From: Catonia carolina
Taxonomy: Eukaryota; Arthropoda; Insecta; Hemiptera; Achilidae
Length of the DNA: 64,000 bases
Assembly (NCBI GenBank): GCA_035578175.1
Contig: JAQMRL010000021.1
Coordinates: 4,479,226-4,543,225, forward strand
Direction of reading: 5' to 3'
Shown: in pieces, positions 52,746-63,880 of the stretch
How positions within the stretch are numbered: position 1 is the first letter of the stretch
Layout of the letters: each line of letters opens with the position of its first letter
Made by a program: the position numbers and the translations under genes
The notes under the pieces: model-generated
What the model was told of the DNA's origin: nothing
What the model saw: the letters and a program-made list of their open reading frames with translations, nothing else
Databases searched by the model: none

Positions 52746-52920
52746 CAGACTGTTTCTCGAGAGTAAATTTGAGGTTAAGTGCACGTCTGGGCAACGAAAA
52801 TGCTCATGGTTGAACAACATTAAGGGATACCAAGAGGTTTCCTACAAAGATATTACAACCATAGAATAAAAAGGGTTACAATGTTAAGCTATAATTAACC
52901 ATAAGATTAATATAATCATA

Positions 52921-54268
52921 CGAGGGTAGGCTGATAAGTAATGCACACATGCTTGTAGAAGACAACTAAATAAACTTCAGTAGCGCGCCTGGTGGCATGT
53001 GGAAGTACTATTTCTCCTCTACAAGCCTGCGCAGTTTGAAGGCGTTGCTTTCATTCAGTTTGTTTTGAGTAGTGGAAGTATGGCGTCGTGTTCTGGTGCT
53101 ATGTCAACGAGAATTAAACAACGCGCTGTTATCGAATTTTTAACTGCTGAGAAAGTGAATCCTAGTGAGATTTATCGTCGTTTAAAGGCTGTTTATTGTG
53201 ACGATACTGTTGATAGGTCTACTGTGAATCGTTGGGTAATAAAATTTCGTGATTGCCAACCTGGAAAAGCCTTAATTGTTGACAAAACACGCAGTGGACG
53301 ACCAATCACTGCCTCAGACGATAATCGTCGCAAACTCATCGATGATTTGATTCAAAATGACCGGCGAATCACTCAACAGCGTATCGCAAACCAAATTGGA
53401 ATATCTAAGGAACGTGTTGGCTTCATTATTGAACAATTGGGATACCGTAAAATCTGTGCACGATGGGTACCACGCCGTCTGACAGACGAGAATAAACAGC
53501 GTCGATTGGAATGCTGTGAACAACTTTTGAAGCGCTACCGTGACGAAGGAGACGACTTTCTTTTGAATATTGTGACGGGGGACGAGTCATGGGTTCATCA
53601 TTACGATCCCGAAGAAAAAAGGCAGAGCGCTGAATATCGTCATCCACATTCTCCTGTTGTGAAAAAGTTCAAAACACAACCGTCCGCAAAAAAAATTCTT
53701 TTGACTGTGTTTTGGGATGCTCGCCGAGTTTATGTGACTGATTATCTGGAACGAGGGGCAACGGTAAATTCTGCTCAGTATATACAGACTCTGAAACACC
53801 TCCGACGTCGAGTTTGTCGTGTTAGAGGCAACCTGGCGCCAATAATTTTGCAACACGACAATGCTCGTCCACACACTTCGCGTGCAACTGGAGAGGCTCT
53901 GAGAAACCTGAAGTTTCAACCAATTTTACACCCTCCGTATTCTCCCGACCTTGCGCCTTGCGATTTTTATTTTTTTCCTCTACTGAAGAGAGACCTTAAG
54001 GGTAATCATTACAGCTCGGACAATGAGGTGAAGGCAGCTATTGCGTCCTGGGTTCGAGGAAAGTCGGAAGAATTTTTCAGTGACGGAATGAAAAAACTTG
54101 TTAAACGTTGGGAGAAATGTGTAATGCTTAACGGTGACTATATTGAAAAATAAATAGATAATTTGGTAGGTTAAGATTTGTACTTTAATTTGTTATTTAC
54201 CCCATCTTGCTATTTCTTTTTGTTCGTCTTCTACAAGCATGTGTGCATTACTTATCAGCCTACCCTCG
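52921..54268 (+). mobile_element. mariner M5, full length, apparently intact
   Basis: 1348 bp with long terminal inverted repeats that appear identical over ~43 bp (CGAGGGTAGGCTGATAAGTA ... TTGTAGAAGAC and complement at 54226-54268), and TA on both sides (52919-52920, 54269-54270). It has a single uninterrupted transposase gene. Identical ends and an open frame indicate recent, possibly current, activity. Confidence 0.95.
53080..54153 (+). CDS. mariner transposase (M5), intact, DD34D
   Basis: Cut-and-paste transposase that binds the element's terminal repeats and inserts at TA. 357 residues from MASCSGAMSTRI; the frame is open 27 codons further upstream, but family proteins are ~345-360 residues and begin with this HTH (QRAVIEFLTAEKVNPSEIYR). 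Order: paired HTH DNA-binding region (about 1-115), WVPRRLTDENKQRR linker (like the WVPHxL motif), then the catalytic domain with Asp in TGDESWVHHYDPE, Asp in LQHDNARPHTS and Asp in SPDLAPCDFYFFP. Exactly 34 residues separate the last two, the mariner DD34D signature. It ends CVMLNGDYIEK. All three catalytic residues are present with no stops. It could supply transposase to short relatives sharing its ends; none of those are in this window. Confidence 0.95.
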   Translation: MASCSGAMSTRIKQRAVIEFLTAEKVNPSEIYRRLKAVYCDDTVDRSTVNRWVIKFRDCQPGKALIVDKTRSGRPITASDDNRRKLIDDLIQNDRRITQQRIANQIGISKERVGFIIEQLGYRKICARWVPRRLTDENKQRRLECCEQLLKRYRDEGDDFLLNIVTGDESWVHHYDPEEKRQSAEYRHPHSPVVKKFKTQPSAKKILLTVFWDARRVYVTDYLERGATVNSAQYIQTLKHLRRRVCRVRGNLAPIILQHDNARPHTSRATGEALRNLKFQPILHPPYSPDLAPCDFYFFPLLKRDLKGNHYSSDNEVKAAIASWVRGKSEEFFSDGMKKLVKRWEKCVMLNGDYIEK

Positions 54269-54390
54269 TAATTTTACCTTGACAAACGTGAGTTAAAAAA
54301 TAATATACATTACAAATTTCGGTGTACAATAACATAAGTTCAGACAATAAAACAAAATATTTACATGACAAATAAACAAAATATATTTTT

Positions 54391-54817
54391 TAATGTTTTC
54401 TAAAAATGTAACAACAAAACTACAATGACATAATTTCATCATAATATTTACGTCATTATAACAAGATATTTTACGTTATTTTTATATTTAAAAAACCGTT
54501 AAATTTAAAGATTAAATTTAATATGTTAATATAAGATAATTTATAATTTCTAACCTGTATCATAATATAATAAAATATAATGTACGTATAACAAGAGCTC
54601 AGTGTAAATAATTTTAATGTACACTATAACCTTGGTATAAATATTTTACTGCAGTTTATTCAACGTCTAGAATAAATAAATTGCAACATAATTTTGTGGT
54701 TATTGCAACATTACGCATAAGGAAAAACAAATAACTTAATAAAAAAAATATATATTATATCGTATTGTACCAATTCTGTGCAATTCAACTAAAACTGATC
54801 TAATTGTGCTAAAATAT
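54391..54817. other. no recognisable feature
   Basis: Very AT-rich, non-coding. Confidence 0.45.
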
Positions 54818-55388
54818 AAAAATCTGGTGTGAAACACATACACAACTTTCTCTTGCCAATGCAAATAATGACCAATATAACCTAACATTAGTAATGAAAC
54901 ATTAGAAATGAACAAAAAACTAACCTTAAAAAACATAACCTTAGTTTAATCATGAGTAAAAGACGCAAAATGAAAATCAAACTCAGTTTGGCTTTAAATA
55001 CGGAAAATTACTCTTTGACGCTAAACTGGAAACTGCTCTAAATAAAATTAATGTTGTAGATATTTTAATTTCCTATAAAAATATCAATATATTGTTATAT
55101 ACACTTTTGTCGTAAAATGCATACTAACGCCGAAATCTTAAAGAAATCCATTTATCACACGTTTTCGTGCGAAAAAACAGAAAATTACTAATTACCACTA
55201 AACTAGGCGTTATACAAAAATATGTTTGAAATAAAAGTTGTAAATTTTAAATTCTCTACAATTTTTTGTTATAAATTTTTGCGCTAAAATACATATTAAA
55301 GCCGTAATCTTAAAAAAAAACACTTTTTTACACTTTTTAAAACGGCCTCACCAAGAATTTCCGCAAACATAGCGCCTATCTTATAGAG
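54818..55388 (-). mobile_element. HLN1, truncated by a hAT element
   Basis: Minus-strand 3' two-thirds of HLN1. The sequence stops inside the element body, at CTTATAGAG, where the hAT terminal repeat begins (55389). The head does not clearly resume after the hAT. Confidence 0.8.
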
Positions 55389-55627
55389 CAGTGTTTCCCA
55401 ACCGGTGGTCCGTGAGAGCCTTCGGGCTGGTCCGTGAGAGTCCGGTGACTACTTATAAAAAAGTAATATATTCCCGTGATTAAATCAAAGTTACGATTTT
55501 CATGAACAAGATTAAGAAAATACATTCAAGATTCAGATTAAGCAAAGGTAGAAGAGTTGTGGTGTAAGAAAGCCCTGGGCTTCCTCAAGATTCGGCAAGT
55601 ACCTTTGCGGTATCTTATGATTTTTTT

Positions 55628-55795
55628 TCAGCCACTTATTTGTGTGAGCAGGGGTTCTTTAGTTTATTGTTATTTGAAAACAAACAACGAAATCGGCTAA
55701 GTGTAAGCAGTGATTTGAGAGTAGCTCTTAGCAAGAGCCTAAAACCTAAAATTCCGCAGCTAGTCAGAAAGATTCGTGCACAAAAGTCGCATTGA
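55628..55795 (+). pseudogene. hAT transposase C-terminal dimerisation domain fragment
   Basis: The plus-strand frame reads SATYLCEQGFFSLLLFENKQ, then RNRLSVSSDLRVALSKS and KIPQLVRKIRAQKSH before a stop. The pattern (TYLCExGFS, K.RNRLxVxxDLRVALS, IxxLVxxxQAQxSH) is that of the hAT dimerisation domain in Buster/ZBED5-like transposases. The zinc finger and DDE parts are missing. Confidence 0.8.
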
Positions 55796-56108
55796 AATTT
55801 TCATTTCATTTTTAATTCATGTTTTAATTTTCATTATTATTTTCGACTAAGTAAATTCTGTATTCCTTATTTTATTAAAAGACAATTTACAATTAAAATA
55901 TTTTTACTTTTTGTGATGTACATTGTAACCCTACTTTCTGAAAATAACAATTATAGTTTGTATTAATAGTTTCTTAATTAATAATAACAGTTTGTTTCTT
56001 AAAATTTGTTTTATTTAATCACCTTTTAATTTGGTGATGAACTGATAAGATTCAAGGAATCTTATCTCTGGATTGAACTGATAAGATTGCAATAATGTAA
56101 TGGGTGGT

Positions 56109-56733
56109 CCGTGGTAGTTCTTTTTACTTTACTTTACAACCAGGGCGTTCAGGCTTCTGCAGCTCCTCCTCACCGCGACCTAAAAGATCTTTTGTGATTG
56201 CCCCTATTCCTTATTTATGCAAGACCCACACTTTCAATAAAGCGCAGGATCTGCCTAGGATCTAGTGCACTTACCTGAGAAGGTGTTAACACGTCCTTAC
56301 CCATCAGCGCTCTTCTTTTGCAGCCAACCACTTTGCAACTGCATAAAATATGCTCAGCCTTCTCTTCTGCCTCATGACAGAATCTACACAGGCTCTCTTC
56401 AGCAACTCCTATCCTGGATAAATGATACCCAAGATTACAATGACCAGTCATCAGGCCCACTACCCTCCTCAAGTCCTGTCTTCCTAGTCTATTATATATC
56501 CCAGCCTTTCTGCTGGAATAGGCAATGAATTTCTTTGCCTGTTCACAGCCTGGCACCTTCTCCCAATAGGAGGTTTTAGCCTCCTCTTCCCAGGCCCTAA
56601 CTATACCTCTATAATAGCCTTCACCAATTCCACAGAATGGCTCTGGGCCTATGAAGTGAGAGGCTGCACCTTTCTTTGCTAAGGCATCCGCTCTCTCATT
56701 TCCAGGCACTCCCTGGTGCCTCCGTGGTAGTTC
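56109..56733 (-). pseudogene. RNase H/C-terminal fragment of a non-LTR retrotransposon with 12 bp TSD
   Basis: The minus-strand insert (56121-56721) is flanked by CCGTGGTAGTTC at 56109-56120 and 56722-56733. It opens at HQGVPGNERADALAKKGA, the conserved last block of the retrotransposon RNase H domain. It continues through RLGRQDLRRVVGLMTGHCNL (GHxxL motif) and ESLCRFCHEAEEKAEHILCS (the CxxC...H...C zinc-knuckle-like motif of Jockey/R1/I-group elements), ending FIESVGLA. The frame is open throughout. 5'-truncated within RNase H; A-rich tail. Confidence 0.85.
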
Positions 56734-56974
56734 ACTTTCCGTGGTAGCTCACTCTGAGGGTGAGTGGTCCGCAGACCACTCCGGGTTGGCAACCACTGAT
56801 CTACATAAATTGTGTTTTAAACCTTGATCTATATTACATCTCGTATTTATGTATATAAACGTTTTATGACTCGTGAGAACGAATAAAAGAAATTGAAAAT
56901 AAATTCCTTATATAGTTATCATTATAACAGTAATACTAATAATATCAATATAAGTTTAAATGATTTAAAATAAC

Positions 56975-57240
56975 AATGTAGTCTTGTACGTTGTGCATAG
57001 TATACCATTATCAATGACCATTATTACACAATATGAACAAAACTATTGACTGCTTCAGTTGCTTTAAACAAATAATAATCAAACCAGATCATTACTGCTG
57101 TACGTATAGTGTTATACATAAATGAAATTTAAATGACATACATTTTTTATAGTCATTATAATGTCAATTACAAATATACGTAAATACTTTGTTTTTAAAT
57201 GAACAATCTAACATTAAAATTCTTATTTACCTAGTTAATG
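56975..57240 (+). repeat. local duplication, copy 1
   Basis: Nearly identical to 58766-59035 (ACGTTGTGCATAGTATACCA, CAAACCAGATCATTACTGCT). The two copies flank an HLN1 element and a minisatellite. Confidence 0.9.
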
Positions 57241-57690
57241 TTTAATAAAAATTAATCGATTTTGAAATTAAGATTGACAATCGATTTAAAAATTTATCGA
57301 TTAATTAAGATGAACAATCGATTTAAAAATTAATCGATTTTAAAATTATGATTGACATTCGATTTAAAAATTAATTGATTTTAAAATTATTATTGACAAT
57401 CGGTTTAAAAATTTATCGATTTTAAAATTACGATTGACAATCGATTTAAAAATGAATCAATTAATTAAGATTAACAATCGATTTAAAAATTTATCGATTT
57501 TAAAATTATGATTGACAATTGATTTAAAAATTTATCGATTTTAAAATTATGATTGACAATCGATTTAAAAATTTATTGATTTTGAAATTAAGATTGACAA
57601 TCGATTTAAAAATTTATCGATTTTGAAATTAAGATTGACAATCGATTTAAAAATTTATCGATTTTGAAATTAAGATTGACAATCTATTTA
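57241..57690. repeat. 41 bp minisatellite, ~10.5 units
   Basis: Units of the form GACAATCGATTTAAAAATTT + ATCGATTTTAAAATTAAGATT; most are 41 bp and two are about 37 bp. Each contains ATCGAT twice in a partly palindromic context. The duplicated sister locus (59036-59078) has only about one unit. Confidence 0.9.
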
Positions 57691-57759
57691 AGTTAAGTTC
57701 ACCCCTTAATTTACGTGTAATTCTTATACACGGTTTCTGTTATATGAGATTAATTAAAT

Positions 57760-58765
<1,006 letters not shown>

Positions 58766-59140
58766 GTCTTGAACGTTGTGCATAGTATACCATTATCAAT
58801 GACCATTATTACACAATATGAACAAAACTATTGACTGCTTCAGTTGCTATTTAAGAAATAATAATCAAACCAGATCATTACTGCTGTACGTATCGTGTTA
58901 TACGTAAATGAAATTTAAATGACATACATTTTTTATAGTCATTATAATGTCAATTACAAATATACGTAAATACTTTTTTTTTAAATGAACAATCCAACAT
59001 TAAAATTCTTATTTACCTAGTTAATGTTTAATAAAAATTTATTGATTTTAAAATTAAGATTGACAATCGATTTAAGTAAAGTTCACCCCTTAATTTACGC
59101 GTGATTGTTATATGCGGTTTCAGTTATACGTCGTTAAATA
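58766..59140 (+). repeat. local duplication, copy 2
   Basis: Second copy of 56975-57240 plus the flank of the minisatellite (GTTCACCCCTTAATTTACG at about 59084, as at 57700). It contains a single 41 bp unit. Confidence 0.9.
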
Positions 59141-59145
59141 AATTA

Positions 59146-59177
<32 letters not shown>

Positions 59178-59181
<4 letters not shown>

Positions 59182-60118
59182 GATTCAAAAAGAGCGCCGG
59201 TTTTGATATATCAAATTAAGAGATTTATTTTATTGAAAAACTGAAAATAAATACATCAACAAGTTTATCTTACCTTCCGATTTTATGTATGAAAAATGAT
59301 GTCATGCATGTGTCCTCCTCTACTGCGCTGGCACGCATCAACTCTGTCCATGAAATTGGATATTACTGCACGACAAGTTTCGACTATGTGGGACAAGTTT
59401 CCGTATGTGGGGTTTTCTAAACCCCACATACGGCAGTTCTGTTTATTAACAAAACTGTTTAAGTGGAAGTGCGCCTCATCACTGAAAATGATTTTGTTTG
59501 CGAAGGTGTCATCATCCTGCAGTTTTCTCAATACCCAGTCAACAAACTGTCGTCTCTTCTGGTGGTCTGCCACTTTCAAATGTTGCGTCAACTGAATTTT
59601 ATACGGGTGATATTGGAGATCGTACCGAAGAATTCTCCGTACAGAAGAACATCTTAAACCCAATTGTTGAGAACGGCGACGTATTGATTTTGCTGGGCTA
59701 ACAGCCACACTGTCACGAACCAACGCAACGTTCTGCTCAGTTCGGCCAGAACGACGACGTCCAGAACTTTTAAGGACGACTGTTGAACCCGTCTCAAAAA
59801 ACTTTTTCATGAGCCTGCGAACTGTTGATTCATTCGGTGCTTCATACGTCCTAGAGTACCGCGAAGTCGCCTGACAGTAGCCGCATAACTTTCTCCACTC
59901 TGGTAAAATGTTTTGACGATTAACACTCGTTGCGCAATAGTAAACTTCTCCATGGTTAGACAGAGACTGCGAGAGTATTACACTGCGAACAAGAGAAACT
60001 ACAATTGAATCGTCAATCGGAATGTTCTCCGAAATAGAAATGAGGTCAAACAATGTTGCCAACCGATAAACAAAAATTTACCAGCCGTTTAAAAACCGGC
60101 GCTCTTTTTGAATCACCC
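59178..60118 (-). mobile_element. Tc1/mariner-superfamily element, internally deleted copy
   Basis: Same family as 8085-9436, with the same inverted ends, sitting in a (TA)n microsatellite (TATATA on both sides). It is 941 bp, about 410 bp shorter. The minus-strand frame (60062-59283) keeps the HTH and the first catalytic Asp (FSDEAHFHLNSFV), then jumps at GLENP directly to VETCRAVISNFMDRV, losing the second and third Asp. The junction carries templated filler (59372-59433). Confidence 0.9.
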
Positions 60119-60140
60119 TATATATATATATATATACTCG

Positions 60141-61240
60141 ATATACATGGTGGATGTTTTTATACGCGTACGCGCTGCCAACCGAATGCGAAGTCATACA
60201 GCATAGATACTGAAGTCAAGAGATTGCCTTTTGCGTGTGCATGAGATGTGAGGAAGGCAAATTAAAATTTGACAGTGCTGCCAACCTTAACAGTGAGACA
60301 CTACTCGTACATTTCACTACCGTGCAGTTTCTAGATATATTTTGTAAGCTGTGGTTTATTCCGAAAAAATGTTTTCTTCATAAACCTTACAAGAAATAAA
60401 TGTGACCTGTGTTTGATTTACTGTAATTACCTTATTCCATTATTCTATTATTCCATTATTTATTATTATTATTTTTCTTATTCCATTATATCTGTAGCTA
60501 CCTTATTCCTTTGGAAAAAAAATTTCTAAGAATGAATCGCCTTCTTTACCATTGCTGTCACCGGTGTCTTCATTATCAGTCTCTCTGGTATCTACCTAAC
60601 CGTTTCCTTTTATTACCAGATGTCAACAAAACTGTTGAACAATAGCTTCTTCACGTCTTTAATTTTCTTCTTTATTTTTCGAATTATGAGAAGAGAAACA
60701 TTACTGTAGTTAGCTACTCGCTCATGGCTTTTGTTAAAAGGCAGGGAAAGGTATTTTTGTATAGCTTCAACTTCACAGAATTTTATTACACTGCATATAT
60801 GATTTCGTTCAGCACTGTCAATAGCCTATAGTACACTTTTGACGTTAAATGCATATTAGAATGCCGAATGTATACAGCTACTAGATAACGCAGATCTGAA
60901 TAGGAGACTTTCTCGTGTGAAACCATTTGAACTGGTGTAATGAACAGTATAAAGTTATTAATTTGTTAGTTAATAGTTACTTGTATATATTTTGAAGTGT
61001 TTTGTTAAATATCAATGATTAGTAAATTTTATAAATAGTGTATCAGAATATCGAACATAAACTAAGAACTATTAAGACCATTAACTATTATTTAATTATT
61101 AAGACTATTAACTAAGAACGTAAACTAAGAACTATTATTAGTTCTACTAAGAACTATTAATTCTTAGATTAAATACTTAGATCAATTAAGTTAAAACAAA
61201 AATTGTTAGTTAGTCTTAAACTAGTCACAATAAAAAAATG
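60141..61240. other. no gene recognised
   Basis: Mostly AT-rich sequence. One short HLN1-like scrap (ACTTTTGACGTTAAATGCAT at about 60836) suggests very old HLN1 debris. Tandem ACTATTA / TAAGAAC stutters at 61060-61160. Nothing coding. Confidence 0.4.
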
Positions 61241-61279
61241 CATATTAGGCTAGTAGCACGCGGCGATTGCCCAGATATA

Positions 61280-61400
61280 CGACCGGGTAATCACCCGGAC
61301 ATAATAAAGTAGGACATTATGAGGCATGAGGAATGACAAACAATACGCGTGTTTGTTTTCCGGGTGATCACCCGGACCGGGCAACAAAAGCACCCGGATC
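61280..61400. repeat. GGGTGATCACCC palindrome cluster
   Basis: CCGGGTAATCACCCGG (61284-61299 area), CCGGGTGATCACCCGG (61360-61375) and two half-sites (CACCCGGATC, GACCGGGCAAC) lie within ~120 bp. They recall the palindromes inside the piggyBac-like termini but no TTAA end was identified. Confidence 0.5.
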
Positions 61401-61426
61401 TTTCTAACTAAACTGCGCAATTTTAA

Positions 61427-61767
61427 AAATACCATTTTTAATTCTTAATGTGTATGTTGCAATCTGTTCAATTGAGAACAATAAACAACCCCATGACCCA
61501 ATGAGATGAGGATGATGTGTATGACGTGTAAATGAGGTGTAGTCTTCTACAGACCCAGGTCGACCACTCCTGAGCGAGTATGGTTAATTGAACCCCAACC
61601 ATCAAAGTACACCGGCAATCACTGTCTAGTATTCAAATCCGTATAAAAGTAACTACCTTTACTAGGATTTGAACCAGGAACCTTCGTCTCCGAAAATCAG
61701 CTATTAAACAGCTGATTTTGGCGACGACTTTACCTCTAGACCAACCCGGTGGGTTGAAATACCATTT
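61427..61767 (-). mobile_element. SINE-A with 11 bp TSD
   Basis: Minus-strand copy (61438-61756) flanked by AAATACCATTT at 61427-61437 and 61757-61767. Confidence 0.9.
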
Positions 61768-62060
61768 ATACCGATTTTTATGAGAAAAATTCAAAAATCC
61801 GCTAATTGACGCTTGACTAAGCGTTGTAGAAAAAAATATTTGAATTAAAGTTGTAGGTTTTTTTTATTTTCTGAAACTCTACAACAAACTTTTATTGTAA
61901 ATATAAATTAAGGCTGCAATCTTAACAAAAAGAAAACATTTTTTTACCACGATAGCATAGCCTGCTCAAGAATTTTAGCAGATATGATGCATACCCTATC
62001 TTGTAGAACACACAAATTTAGTAGCCTAAATGTGGCGATTTTACCCTTTTTAGTGTCATA
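61768..62060 (-). mobile_element. old HLN1 copy, central part
   Basis: Divergent match to the HLN1 body on the minus strand: GACTAAGCGTTGTAGAAAAA, GCTGCAATCTTAAC and CCTATCTTGTAGA in the right order and spacing. Ends are lost. Confidence 0.6.
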
Positions 62061-62197
62061 TTCCCAAAATTTATTTTAATAACTAAAATAGTTTAACCAA
62101 CCCAATTCGATATTTTTGAAAAGTTAAATTTTATGCCTTTTGATGTTACCAATATGCATGCGTTTAATGAGGGCGAATGGTTAGTTGATGCATTATA

Positions 62198-62791
62198 CAT
62201 AACTAAGCCACCGGGTTGGTCTAGAGGTAAAGTCGTCGCCAAAATCAGCTGTTTAACAACTGATTTTCGGAGACGAAGGTTCCTGTTTTAAATCCTAGTA
62301 AGGCCTTCGGGCCAGCCCAGTCAGTCAGCTGGTAGAAAGTCGCTATTATTTGTTAAGTAACACCGGTTGGTCAAGTGACTTTGTATGGTGACCAGTTGAC
62401 AGCCATCCATGAACAAACTCTACTGGGGGTCTCTGTTCAAATTCATGTCTAATTCACGTCAAAAAATACAGCAAAAGCGGCGACCAAATTGGGTAGTTGT
62501 CAACAGTACAGTTCCCGATAACAAATAAAAGCTAAAAAAAAATCCTAGTAAAGTTAGTTACTTTTATACGGATTTGAGGGCTAGACAGTGGTTACCGGTG
62601 TACTTTGATGGTTGGAGTTCAATTAACCATACTCTCTCAGGAATGGTCGGCCTGAGTCTGTACAAGACTACACCTCATTTACACATCATACATATCAGCC
62701 TGATCTGATTGGGTCATGGGGTTGCTTATTGTTCTCAATTGAACAGATTGCAAGGTACACACATTAGAGATTAGAAAAGAAATTCATAACT
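62198..62791 (+). mobile_element. SINE-A interrupted by another SINE
   Basis: Plus-strand SINE-A (62205-62300 plus 62541-62784) with probable TSD CATAACT (62198-62204, 62785-62791). It is split immediately after its B box. Confidence 0.85.
62301..62540 (+). mobile_element. unclassified 240 bp retroposon with 10 bp TSD
   Basis: AATCCTAGTA flanks the insert (62291-62300 and 62541-62550). It begins AGGCCTTCGGGCCAGCCCAG, contains GGTCAAGTGACTTTGTATGG and a B-box-like GTTCAAATTC (62436), and ends in GCTAAAAAAA. It is probably a SINE, or the 3' end of an unseen LINE. No second copy in the window. Confidence 0.75.
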
Positions 62792-62819
62792 TAACAAGAA
62801 TCTAACCTGTAATTTTACA

Positions 62820-62908
62820 TTAAATATAACTCTCAATTTACATGATTTCAATTTACGTGGATATTTTCTGGAACGTGACCCCCGCGTAAATTGAGGGTCA
62901 ACTGAACG
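62820..62908 (-). mobile_element. possible Tigger-like terminus
   Basis: In reverse, 62908-62868 reads CAGTTGACCCTCAATTTACG then CGGGGGT, a form known from Tigger/pogo ends. A partial inverted match (CAATTTACGTGG) lies ~25 bp inside. No partner end recognised. The remainder to 63340 is AT-rich and unassigned. Confidence 0.35.
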
Positions 62909-63343
62909 ATATAATGAATGAATGAACAATCGATTGTATTGAATAGTAAATACAGTAGTAGTTACAATCGATATCTGGTTAATGAATTCAATAATATTAG
63001 CCTTGATTTGATAAATTATTTCTAACGTTAATCAATGATCTAGTTTAACGTTAACGTTCAATACAATGAACAATGTGAAAGGAAATATTTTTTGCTGTTT
63101 TTTTTATTTCTTGAGGCATATACCCTTAACTTAAATAAAGGTGACAACAAAAATGTTTGCCGATTAAGTCGATGATAATAACACTTGAGTATTGTCTACT
63201 TAATAGGTAATGTAGTGCGGTAAGTAGCAAGAATTTTATCTGATAAAAAATTGTTACATGGAATTTTAATTTATCAACATTGAATTGAAATTTATTCTTT
63301 ATTTTTCACATTCTAAAAATCTAGCCTACTTTTTTTACCTTAA

Positions 63344-63880
63344 CCCATAGAAGTCGTCACATTGGAGTGAAATAACAGACATAAAAACTTTAATTGTTAG
63401 CGACTACTTTTGATTAAAGAGCGCTGGATGTGAAGTGTAATAATTTTCTGTACCCTAGCCACGAATCGAACCTAAGACCTCAGCTTTGCCGTGTAAGATG
63501 CTGACCACTACGCCACGGACGCGACATTTAGTTTTTTTTTAAAGTTAGTTTTAGTCTCAAATATTCGTGTTCATTTACTAAAACAAAGTAGCATTTCTTC
63601 GAGTATGTTGAATGTACATACAAGTACATTTTTTAGGCTGTAAATAGTGATTTTACCAATATTTTTTAATTGTAACATTTTTTAAGTCTTACGTAATGCT
63701 TTGATATTAAAATCATATTTAATTTTTTTGCTACAAATTAAAAGTTAAAAGAATATTGTTTAGGAAGCCTGAACATGATTTTACTAATTCATATTGTTGG
63801 GAACTTTGATACCATCAAGCCCAATGTGACATATTATGTGTCACACTTTTTTGTCACACCATTAAAATGGCTGAAAGGTC
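63344..63880. mobile_element. TTAA-ended element carrying a SINE, copy 2
   Basis: Second copy of 25585-26148: TTAA (63340-63343), GTCACATTGG / CCAATGTGAC pair, the same minus-strand tRNA-type SINE at 63365-63525, and a CTTTC-type right end. Both copies share the SINE at the same position. Confidence 0.5.

Larger units (their letters stand above)
52770..54390 (+). repeat. local duplication, copy 2 (split by mariner M5)
   Basis: 52770-52918 and 54271-54390 together equal copy 1 at 51505-51760. The split is exactly at the M5 insertion. Confidence 0.85.
55389..56798 (+). mobile_element. hAT-superfamily element, internally deleted
   Basis: The ends CAGTGTTTCCCAACCGGTGG and the complement of GGGTTGGCAACCACTG fit the CAGTG(G/T)TT..CAACC hAT terminus. 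Reiterated GTGGTCCGTGG motifs lie near both ends. The C-terminus of a transposase remains inside, and a retrotransposon fragment is inserted near the right end. No convincing 8 bp target duplication was found. Confidence 0.75.

Noticed and set aside
53314..53919. Minus-strand frames within the M5 mariner
   Set aside because: Shadows of the intact transposase on the plus strand.
59145..59177. (TA)n tract as a terminal repeat of the adjacent element
   Set aside because: The same tract continues beyond the other end at 60119-60137, so it is the TA-rich target in which the Tc1/mariner-type element sits.
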